In this document: positions 35,330 to 42,982 of the stretch, piece by piece
Numbering within the stretch: position 1 is the first letter of the stretch
How the letters are laid out: the number at the start of each line of letters is the position of its first letter
Assembly: GCA_022839045.1 (NCBI GenBank)
Contig: JALHDI010000002.1
Coordinates: 1-64,000, forward strand
DNA from: Sporomusaceae bacterium
GTDB taxonomy: Bacteria > Bacillota_C > Negativicutes > Sporomusales_B > UBA7701
Direction of reading: 5' to 3'
DNA length: 64,000 bases
Made by a program: the position numbers and the translations under genes
The notes under the pieces: generated by a model
Databases searched by the model: none
What the model was told of the DNA's origin: nothing
Seen by the model: only the letters and a program-made list of their open reading frames with translations

Positions 35330-37570
35330 ATGAGCAAAAGTGTCGATTTAGAGCAAGAGGGTATCGAAGTAAAGAAATCGTGCTGTTATTTCTGTCACCA
35401 AAACTGTGGTGTGTTGGCGTATGTCAAGGACGGCAAGGTGCTGGCCATCGAGGGCGACCCCAGCTTTCCCACCAACGAGGGCGGGTTATGCTGCCGGGGC
35501 AATATCGCTTTGAAGCATCTCGATCATCCCGCGCGCGTCAATTATCCGCTCAAACGGGTCGGGAAGCGCGGCGAGGGCAAGTGGGAGCAGATTCCCTGGG
35601 ACCAGGCGCTGGACGAGATTGCCGCCAAGCTGGCCGCGATCCGCGATGAATTCGGTGCGGAGGCGGTGGCAACGGCCGGAGGCACATCGCGCACCGACGA
35701 CTGGGCCCGCCGCCGGTTCATGAATCTTTTCGGCAGCCCGAACTGTTTCCACAACTCCCATCTGTGCTGGATACCTACTTTTATGGTGGAGACGGCCATC
35801 TATGGCTGGTGCCCGTTCGATCTTGACCTGGGGACGAGCCGCTGCCTGGTGCTGTGGGGCCAGAACCCCGGCGCGTCGAGCATGCCGGAGATGCACCATA
35901 TTCGCGAGCTTCAGGCGAAGGGGCTCAAAGTGATCGTCATCGACCCGCGCTTCACCGAGACGGCCGCTAAAGCCGATATGTGGCTGCCGCTACGGCCCGG
36001 CTCCGACCTGGCGCTGGCCCTGGCATGGGTGAACGTCATCATCCATGAAGGGTTGTACGACGCGGAGTTCGTAACCGAGTACTGCGAGGGCTTCGGCGAG
36101 TTGGCCGACCATGTCGAGCAGTTCACGCCGGAATGGGCGGCGCCGCTCACCTGGCTGACGCCGGAGCAGATCCGCGAGAGCGCTTATATGTATGCGACCT
36201 GCAAGCCCGGCAATATTCAGTGGGGCGTGGCCATCGACCAACTCGGCAAATCGGCCGGCGCGGCGATGCACGCCCGGGCCCTGTTGCGGGCGCTGACCGG
36301 CAACCTCGATTGCCCCGGGTCCGATCTCCTGACCGGTCCAAGCCAGGATTCGATCACCGATGAGGAGATGGAAGCCAACGATATGCTGCCGGAGGAGCAG
36401 AAGGCGAAGCAGATCGGCGCCGACCGCTTCAAACTGGTTACCTGGCCGGGTTATGGGCGGATCGCCGAACTGGCCAAGAAGCACTGGGACAAGGCGCCGA
36501 CCGCCGAGTGGATGTGCGAGGCCCATCCGCCGTCTGTCTTCAACGCCATCCTGACGGGCAAGCCTTATCAAATCAAGGCTTTGCTGGTGGCGGCCACCAA
36601 TCCGGTCAATTCCTACGGCCAGAGCAAGATGACGCTGGAGGCGCTCAGGAAGGTCGACTTCATGGTGACGTGCGAGTACTGGATGACGCCGACGGCTGCG
36701 CTGTCCGATTACGTGCTGCCGATCGCCGGCGCCCTCGAACGGCCGACGATCACCAATTCCTACGGCTGCGCGGATTTCTTGCTCTGCTCGCAGCGGGCCA
36801 TTCAGCCGATGTACGAGCGGCGCAACGATTACAACTTCTGGCGCGATCTGGGCATGCGGATGGGCCAGGCGGAGATGTGGCCGTGGGAGACGGTGGAGGA
36901 TGCCTACCACTACCGCATCGAGCCACTCGGCTACGGCGCCGAGAGCTACGACGAGTTCGTCGAGCTGTACCGTTTCCACTTCCCGGAGCGGGAGTATTTC
37001 AAGTATAAGCGGATCGGCTTCGGCACCCCGTCGGGGAAAGTCGAGCTTTATTCCACCACTCTCAAGGAGCTCGGCTACCCGCCGCTGCCCGAGTATGTCG
37101 GCCCGGCCGAGAACGAAGAGGACGACCCCGAACTGGCGAAGGAGTATCCGCTGGTGCTGACGACCGGCAACGGGTTTATGCCGTTCCACCATTCCGAGCA
37201 CTTCCAGATCAAGGAGCTGAGGTTCCTCCGCCACGAGCCCCGGGTCGAGATCAACCCGGCGACGGCGGCCGAGCTGGGGATTGCGGAGGACGACTGGGTC
37301 TGGATCGAGACCCGCCGCGGCCGGATCAAGCAGAAGGCTTCGCTGACGCAAGGGGTCGCCCCTCGGGTTATCGTGACCGAGCGCGGCTGGTGGTTCCCGG
37401 AACGGAGCATGACCGAGCCGGAGCTGGGCGGCTGTCTGGAGTCGAACACCAACGTGCTGACAAGCGTCGCCGACGAGCATTGCGACCCGATAAGCGGCAC
37501 CTGGGCCAACCGGGGCCTGCTGTGCCGGGTTTACAAGGTGAACGGCGCGGACGCGAAGGAGGGGAAATAA
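35330..37570 (+). CDS. DMSO-reductase-family molybdoenzyme, catalytic subunit 1
   Basis: A 746-residue bis-MGD-type oxidoreductase without a Tat signal, so cytoplasmic. It has a [4Fe-4S] motif with Cys19, Cys22, Cys26 and Cys54, a plausible metal-ligand Cys146 in NSHLCW, and typical segments LWGQNPGASSMPEM, VIDPRFTETAAKAD and RGWWFPE near the end. Together with the 4Fe-4S subunit and NrfD-like anchor it looks like a membrane-attached reductase or oxidase. Specific substrate cannot be read; sequence style recalls acetylene hydratase and BisC relatives. Start is ATG 11 bp after the transporter stop. Confidence 0.9.
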   Translation: MSKSVDLEQEGIEVKKSCCYFCHQNCGVLAYVKDGKVLAIEGDPSFPTNEGGLCCRGNIALKHLDHPARVNYPLKRVGKRGEGKWEQIPWDQALDEIAAKLAAIRDEFGAEAVATAGGTSRTDDWARRRFMNLFGSPNCFHNSHLCWIPTFMVETAIYGWCPFDLDLGTSRCLVLWGQNPGASSMPEMHHIRELQAKGLKVIVIDPRFTETAAKADMWLPLRPGSDLALALAWVNVIIHEGLYDAEFVTEYCEGFGELADHVEQFTPEWAAPLTWLTPEQIRESAYMYATCKPGNIQWGVAIDQLGKSAGAAMHARALLRALTGNLDCPGSDLLTGPSQDSITDEEMEANDMLPEEQKAKQIGADRFKLVTWPGYGRIAELAKKHWDKAPTAEWMCEAHPPSVFNAILTGKPYQIKALLVAATNPVNSYGQSKMTLEALRKVDFMVTCEYWMTPTAALSDYVLPIAGALERPTITNSYGCADFLLCSQRAIQPMYERRNDYNFWRDLGMRMGQAEMWPWETVEDAYHYRIEPLGYGAESYDEFVELYRFHFPEREYFKYKRIGFGTPSGKVELYSTTLKELGYPPLPEYVGPAENEEDDPELAKEYPLVLTTGNGFMPFHHSEHFQIKELRFLRHEPRVEINPATAAELGIAEDDWVWIETRRGRIKQKASLTQGVAPRVIVTERGWWFPERSMTEPELGGCLESNTNVLTSVADEHCDPISGTWANRGLLCRVYKVNGADAKEGK

Positions 37571-37571
37571 G

Positions 37572-38117
37572 ATGGCACGCTATGCAATGGTTTTCGATAC
37601 CCGGCGTTGCATCGGCTGCCATTCGTGCACGGTAGCCTGCCGGACGAAGAACGAGCTTCCCCTGGATATGATCTACAACCCGGTCACCACTGTCGGCCCG
37701 ACCGGCGTATACCCCAATCTGAGCATGGTACACCTGCCCCTGATCTGTATGCACTGCGACAATCCGCCGTGCGTCGATGCCTGCCCGACAGGAGCTTCGC
37801 AGCGGCGGGACGACGGGATCGTGTTCGTGGAGGACAGGAAGTGCGTCGGCTGTCTGGCGTGCGTTATGGCCTGTCCCTACGGGGCCCGCGTGAAGAACCA
37901 CGAGACGGGAGCGGTGCAGAAGTGCGACTTCTGCAAGGACCGGGTCGATGAGGGCAAGCTGCCGTACTGCGTGCTGACCTGCCATCAGAAGGCCCGCGTT
38001 TTCGGCGACCTGGACGACGAGACGAGTGGAGTATACAAACTTGTAAACGGTGAGCGTGCGGTACGCCTGCTGGCAGAGCTGGGCACCGAACCTTATGCCT
38101 TTTACATTTACGGATAG
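37572..38117 (+). CDS. four-cluster Fe-S electron-transfer subunit (DmsB/PhsB type)
   Basis: A 181-residue protein with four [4Fe-4S] motifs: CIGCHSCTVAC, CMHCDNPPCVDACP, CVGCLACVMACP and CDFCKDRV...CVLTC. It passes electrons between catalytic subunit and quinone-linked anchor. It starts one base after the catalytic-subunit stop and precedes the NrfD gene by 12 bp. Typical length for the family is 180-230. Confidence 0.93.
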   Translation: MARYAMVFDTRRCIGCHSCTVACRTKNELPLDMIYNPVTTVGPTGVYPNLSMVHLPLICMHCDNPPCVDACPTGASQRRDDGIVFVEDRKCVGCLACVMACPYGARVKNHETGAVQKCDFCKDRVDEGKLPYCVLTCHQKARVFGDLDDETSGVYKLVNGERAVRLLAELGTEPYAFYIYG

Positions 38118-38129
38118 GAGGCGGAGCTG

Positions 38130-39059
38130 ATGAGTCAAAAGCATGAGGGCTGGGGCTGGATGCTGGCCGTCGATTTCTTCTTCGCCGGGATGGGCGGCGC
38201 GATGCTGGTGATCGCCGGGATTGCCGACCTGTTCGTCGGCGAGGGGCGCACCTCGGCGCTTGCCAGTTTCCTCGGGTCGGCCTTTATGGCCATGGGATCG
38301 GGACTGCTGGTCCTCGAACTCGGCCGCCCCTTTCAGTCGTGGCGGGTGTTTATGAATCCCAAGGCGATCCTGACGGTGGGGGCCTGGGTCATGTCGCTGG
38401 CGATCTGCGCCGGCCTGGTTTACACCACGTTTTCGTTCGCCGTCTTCCCCTGGAGCGGCCTGGTGTTCGTCCGTAAGCTGCTGGCGCTCCTCATGATCGT
38501 CACCGGTCTGGTGGTGGCCACCTACCCCGGCATTCTGCTCGGCCGCCTCAAAGGCCGCCCGTTGTGGGTAGGCCCGGGGATGACGAGCCTGTTTCTGACC
38601 TCTTCGCTCGTCACCGCGTTCGCCGCGCATTACCTGTGCGGACTGTTCATGCCGCCGGCGACGATTCCCGACGTGCTGGCCGGGTTTCCGGCGATTATCG
38701 CGGTGCTGCTGGTGGTGCAACTGCTGCTGTGGGTCAGCTATATGTGGGTGAAACGCAGCGGCGCGACCGAGGCGGAGGCGGTAGCCGCCCGGCGATGGAT
38801 TTCAGGCGAGTATTCCGCGGCGTTCAAGTACGGGTTCATCCTGGCGGGAACGGTGCTGCCGCTGGCGCTGGTGCTGGCGTATGCGCCGCTCTGTCAGGCG
38901 GCGGGCGCCTTCCTGGTGCTGGTGGGCGGCTTCATCATGCGCATGCTGGTGGTATACGCCGGCGGTGCGGACCGGACGTGGCTGCCGGGCGAGGTGAAGT
39001 ACCGGTCACGGCTGCCGCACGGTGACGAGGCATTCATGAAAGCCTGGAACGGTAAGTAG
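38130..39059 (+). CDS. NrfD/PsrC-type membrane anchor
   Basis: A 309-residue membrane protein with about eight to nine helices, resembling NrfD/PsrC anchors that exchange electrons with menaquinone. The ELGRPFQSWRVFMNPK motif between helices 2 and 3 is typical. With the preceding genes it forms a three-part complex. RBS AGGAGGCGGAG. The final about 25 residues are hydrophilic. Confidence 0.92.
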   Translation: MSQKHEGWGWMLAVDFFFAGMGGAMLVIAGIADLFVGEGRTSALASFLGSAFMAMGSGLLVLELGRPFQSWRVFMNPKAILTVGAWVMSLAICAGLVYTTFSFAVFPWSGLVFVRKLLALLMIVTGLVVATYPGILLGRLKGRPLWVGPGMTSLFLTSSLVTAFAAHYLCGLFMPPATIPDVLAGFPAIIAVLLVVQLLLWVSYMWVKRSGATEAEAVAARRWISGEYSAAFKYGFILAGTVLPLALVLAYAPLCQAAGAFLVLVGGFIMRMLVVYAGGADRTWLPGEVKYRSRLPHGDEAFMKAWNGK

Positions 39060-39095
39060 CTTCGCCGCAAATACACGAAGATCAGGAGACTGGCT

Positions 39096-40412
39096 ATGCA
39101 ACCGGCTGAAATCACCACAGTCAATACCGTTTTGAATCGTACCGAGAGCGTCTGTCCCATATGCCTGAGGGTCGTCGCCGCGCAGGTCGTTACCGAGGGC
39201 CGGGCCGTCTATCTGGAAAAGGAATGTCCTGAGCACGGGGCGTTCAAGACGTACCTGTGGCCGGATGTCGACCACTATCGGTGGATGGGGGCGTTCGAGT
39301 TCCCCTGCGTGCGGCCTAAACAGCCGCTGCCTGCCGTGCAGGGCTGCCCGCGCGACTGCGGGCCGTGCACGGGCCACCTCCGCCAGCCGACCCTGGTGGA
39401 GCTTGAACTCACCCACCGCTGCAACCTGCGCTGCCCGGTCTGTTTCATGGCGGCTGGTTCGGCGCAGAAGGGCGCGCCGGCCGACCCGGATATGAAAGCT
39501 ATTGAGGATATGTTCAGGGCCGCGATAGCGAGAACTGGACCCCAGACGAGCATCCAGCTTACCGGCGGCGAGCCGACCGTGCGCGAGGACCTGGCTGATA
39601 TCGTCCGGCTGGGCCGGAAAATAGGCTTCAACGCCATCGAGGTGAATACCAACGGCGTGGTGATCGCCCAAGACCCGGGCTACGCCGCGCGGCTGGCCGA
39701 GGCGGGGATAAGCGGCATTTATCTGCAGTTCGACGGCCTGAGCCAGGAGGTATACCGGAAAATCCGCGGCGAGGACCTACTGGCGGTGAAACTGCGGGCG
39801 ATCGAAAACTGCCGGGCGGCTGGCGTCCAGGCGGTGCTGGCGATGACGGTAATCGGCGGCATCAACGACGGCCAGATGGGCGCGGTGTTGGAGTTTGCCC
39901 TCGAAAATCGCGACGTGGTCGTGGGTATCGCCTATCAGCCGGCTTTCGGCTCGGGACGGTTCGAGGTGGCTCCCGAGCGGCGGTTGACGATGGGGGACGT
40001 GGCGTTTATGCTGGCCGAGCAGAGCCAGGGATTGCTCGGGCCGTACGATCTTTGGCCGCTGGCGTGTTCGCACCCGCTCTGCTCTTGCGCCACTTATATC
40101 GTGGAGGAACAAGGGAAATTCGGCCCCCTGACCCGTCGGATCACTCCCGCGGAGTATACGGAACATTTCGATCCGGCCAGCCCGCAGGGCTCGATATTCC
40201 CGGATATCGCAGCGAGACGGTTTCCTGAGCTTGGTCCCGGCTTGTCGGTTGTCGTGATGGGTTATATGGACGCCAGGAGCATGGATCTTGAGCGCCTCCG
40301 GGAGTGCAGCATGTTGGTCGCCGGGCCGGAAGGACGGTTGATCCCGTTTTGCGCCTACCAGCTTACCGACATGTCCGGACATAAAACGGCCACTCAAGGG
40401 TGCGGAACATGA
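39096..40412 (+). CDS. MJ0619-like radical SAM enzyme
   Basis: A 438-residue radical SAM protein. The N-terminal part resembles the cysteine-rich domain of MJ0619-type pterin methyltransferases: CPICLRVV followed by LEKECPEHG, then the radical SAM motif CNLRCPVC near residue 110 and SIQLTGGEPTVRED. The C-terminus has a CSHPLCSCATY segment. MJ0619 relatives alkylate pterins or other cofactors. Sitting between two molybdoenzyme genes of one operon, and overlapping the second by four bases, it may modify molybdopterin, the enzyme or the substrate; which is not shown by sequence. Confidence 0.82.
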   Translation: MQPAEITTVNTVLNRTESVCPICLRVVAAQVVTEGRAVYLEKECPEHGAFKTYLWPDVDHYRWMGAFEFPCVRPKQPLPAVQGCPRDCGPCTGHLRQPTLVELELTHRCNLRCPVCFMAAGSAQKGAPADPDMKAIEDMFRAAIARTGPQTSIQLTGGEPTVREDLADIVRLGRKIGFNAIEVNTNGVVIAQDPGYAARLAEAGISGIYLQFDGLSQEVYRKIRGEDLLAVKLRAIENCRAAGVQAVLAMTVIGGINDGQMGAVLEFALENRDVVVGIAYQPAFGSGRFEVAPERRLTMGDVAFMLAEQSQGLLGPYDLWPLACSHPLCSCATYIVEEQGKFGPLTRRITPAEYTEHFDPASPQGSIFPDIAARRFPELGPGLSVVVMGYMDARSMDLERLRECSMLVAGPEGRLIPFCAYQLTDMSGHKTATQGCGT

Positions 40413-42592
40413 CGCAAGAAAAACTCGTGAAGACGAACTGTCGCTTCTGCGGCTATCAGTGCGGCCTGACGGCCACGGTCGCCGGCGGCCGGGTGACGGC
40501 GGTCGAGCCCGACCCCTCCCAGTATCCCGGCGATGCGAGCATCCAGCGCGGCTGCCGGCGGTGGCGGGTGGCGCCGGAGTTTTTGGACCATCCCCGGAGG
40601 GTCAATTATCCGCTGAAGCGGGTGGGCGAACGCGGCAGCGGGCAGTGGCAGCGGATAACCTGGGACGAGGCGTTGGACGGAATCGCGGCCAAGCTGGCGA
40701 CGCTCAAGGAGCGCTACGGCCCGGAGACGCTGGCGACCTGCATCGGCGGCCCGCACGCGGTATTCTGGCCGCTGCACCGGTTCATGACGCTTTTCGGCAG
40801 CCCTAATAACGTGGGGATTGGCCAGATATGCTGGAATCCGGCCACGTGGGTCAACACGCTGACATACGGCTGGACGATCGAGAACGAGCTCGACCCGGAG
40901 CAGACGGGGTGCGCACTGTTTTGGGGAACGAATCCGGCCGAATCGGACAATTCTTTGCTATGGCGCCAACTGATGCGCTTCAGCCAGACGGGAAAGCCGC
41001 TGATCGTCGTCGACCCGCGGCGGACGCGGACGGCGGAGCTGGCGACGCTGTGGCTGCCGGTACGCCCCGGTACCGATGCTGTGCTGGCCCTGGGCCTCAT
41101 CAACGTGATCGTGGCCGAGAGGCTGTACGACGAGGCGTTCGTCGAGGGTTGGTGCAACGGCTTCGCGCGCCTGGCGGAGCATGTGGCCCGCTATACGCCT
41201 TCATATGTGGAGGACGTTGCGGGGATAAAGGCGGAAACGGTCGTGGCGGCAGCCCGCCTGTACGCCGGGAATGCCCCGGCGACCTTGTTCTCCGGCCGCG
41301 GCATCGACCAGATCGGCGCCAACAGTTTCCAGACCCAGCGGGGACTGGCGATTTTGCGGGCCATCACCGGCAACCTGGATGTGCCCGGAGGTTCGCATAT
41401 CACGGAGATGCCCGATTTTATCCCGGAGATCGACCTGGAGCTGAGCGAGCAGTTTCCGCCCGAGGCGCGCCACAAGGGCCTGGGAAGTCTGGCGTTGCAG
41501 TCGTACCCCGGTTATGAGCGCGTCCGGCGGCTGACGATGCGGCACGGCCGGCGGTTGCCGATGCGTTACCTGACTTCCGCCCCGCCCAATCTCGTATGGC
41601 GGGCGATGCTGACCGGCGAGCCGTATCCAGTCCGCTCGCTGATCGTGATGGCGACCAATCCGCTGCTGACCCAGGCCGACTCCCGTTTGGTATACGAGGC
41701 GCTGAAGAGCCTCGATCTGCTGGTGGTGCTGGAGCTGTTCCCGACGCCGACGGCGATGCTGGCCGATTATGTGCTGCCGAGCGCCGGCGCTCTGGAACGG
41801 CCGCTGCTGGAGACGAAGGCCGGTACGGCCAACCTGGCGTACGGGGGCGCGAAAGCAGTCGAGCCGTATTACGAGCGCCGCCCCGACTACGATTTCTGGC
41901 GGGGGCTCGGGCTGAGGCTGGGGCAGGAGAATGACTGGCCCTGGCAGAGTTTCGAGGCGGCGCTGGCCGCCAGCATGGCGCCGACAGGCTGGGCGTGGGA
42001 GGATTTCTGCCGCGAGGGCCTGTATTCGCTGCCGCCCGAGTACCGCAAGCACGAGCGGATCGACCCGCAGACCGGCAAGCCGGCCGGGTTCGCCACGGCC
42101 AGCGGCAAGGTGGAGCTGTTCTGCGAGCTTGTCGCGGAGATCGGCGGCGACCCGCTGCCGGTTCCCCGATTGCCGCCTGAGACGAACGCGGCGTTCCCGC
42201 TGGCGCTGATCACCGGGGCGCGGTTCCAGCCGTATTTCGCCTCGAGCTTCCGGCAGTTCGCATCTTTGCGGTCTGCCCACCCCGAGCCCTGGGCCGAGGT
42301 GAGCGCCGCCACGGCCCGCAGGCTTGGCCTCGAGCAGGGCTGCCGGGTATGGGTGGAGACGGCGCGCGGGCGGGCGCGATTTACGCTGCGGATCGCCCGG
42401 ATGGGCGACGACGTGGTCAGCGCCGAGTACGGGTGGTGGTACCCGGAAAAGGTTGCGGCCGAGCCCGACCTGGGCGGCCTATGGGAAGCGAACGCCAACG
42501 TCCTGATCAATGCCGACTACGAAGCTTCCGATCCCCTCATCGGGACCGCTACATATAACGGCGTGCCCTGCCGTGTGACGAGAGCGGAATAG
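40409..42592 (+). CDS. DMSO-reductase-family molybdoenzyme, catalytic subunit 2
   Basis: A 727-residue bis-MGD enzyme with cluster residues Cys11, Cys14, Cys18 and Cys49, no Tat signal, a possible metal-ligand Cys in IGQICWNPA, and WGTNPAESDN and PLIVVDPRRT segments. It is a distinct paralogue of the enzyme at 35330, not a duplicate. ATG 40409 overlaps the radical SAM stop (ATGA), showing coupling. It has no partner subunits of its own, so it may share the Fe-S/NrfD pair, act alone or perform a non-redox reaction such as hydration. Confidence 0.88.
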   Translation: MTQEKLVKTNCRFCGYQCGLTATVAGGRVTAVEPDPSQYPGDASIQRGCRRWRVAPEFLDHPRRVNYPLKRVGERGSGQWQRITWDEALDGIAAKLATLKERYGPETLATCIGGPHAVFWPLHRFMTLFGSPNNVGIGQICWNPATWVNTLTYGWTIENELDPEQTGCALFWGTNPAESDNSLLWRQLMRFSQTGKPLIVVDPRRTRTAELATLWLPVRPGTDAVLALGLINVIVAERLYDEAFVEGWCNGFARLAEHVARYTPSYVEDVAGIKAETVVAAARLYAGNAPATLFSGRGIDQIGANSFQTQRGLAILRAITGNLDVPGGSHITEMPDFIPEIDLELSEQFPPEARHKGLGSLALQSYPGYERVRRLTMRHGRRLPMRYLTSAPPNLVWRAMLTGEPYPVRSLIVMATNPLLTQADSRLVYEALKSLDLLVVLELFPTPTAMLADYVLPSAGALERPLLETKAGTANLAYGGAKAVEPYYERRPDYDFWRGLGLRLGQENDWPWQSFEAALAASMAPTGWAWEDFCREGLYSLPPEYRKHERIDPQTGKPAGFATASGKVELFCELVAEIGGDPLPVPRLPPETNAAFPLALITGARFQPYFASSFRQFASLRSAHPEPWAEVSAATARRLGLEQGCRVWVETARGRARFTLRIARMGDDVVSAEYGWWYPEKVAAEPDLGGLWEANANVLINADYEASDPLIGTATYNGVPCRVTRAE

Positions 42593-42594
42593 GG

Positions 42595-42630
42595 TCCTAA
42601 AATGACACTGTTATCGCAAAAACGGATTGG
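42595..42630 (+). promoter_or_regulatory. upstream activator element, copy C
   Basis: Blocks AAAATGACACT (42599-42609) and TCGCAAAAACGGATTG (42614-42629) with spacer GTTA; one base differs from copies A and B. It begins three bases after the preceding stop codon and ends 146 bp before the promoter at 42776. Confidence 0.88.
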
Positions 42631-42775
42631 CCGCAATTCGGGGCAAGAAGCCGGATTAATGCGCATGTCGACGGGTGTCCGGGCATCCCAAAAAGAGATA
42701 GGGCCGATTGCCGCGTCCCCGTGAAGACACGCCGTCAAGCCCGCTATTAAGCCATTTTCAGCGATTTCGACAAGC

Positions 42776-42791
42776 TGGCACGCATATTGCA
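42776..42791 (+). promoter_or_regulatory. sigma-54 (-24/-12) promoter of third molybdoenzyme operon
   Basis: TGGCACGCATATTGCA, an exact RpoN consensus promoter, on the plus strand upstream of the gene at 42983. Confidence 0.9.
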
Positions 42792-42982
42792 TGTAATTAC
42801 CAGCGACGAACAGTGGGTATAGATCTGGGCAGTGCTATGCCTCATTAAGATAGATATCCCCCCGGTTTCTGCAGCAGATGATGGCCCGGCAATCGCCCGG
42901 AGGAGGTGCATGGGGTAAGGGAATAAGCCGATCAGTTCTTTGAGGTCAAAGAAATAAAGTTCTAGAAAGGGTTGGTGAGATC
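42792..42982 (+). other. mRNA leader of third molybdoenzyme operon
   Basis: About 190 bp between promoter and start codon. It holds a strong GGAGGAGGTGC directly before ATG-GGG-TAA at about 42909, a two-codon minigene, and no other ORF. The real gene start uses a weaker GGTGAG before GTG 42983. Confidence 0.5.
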
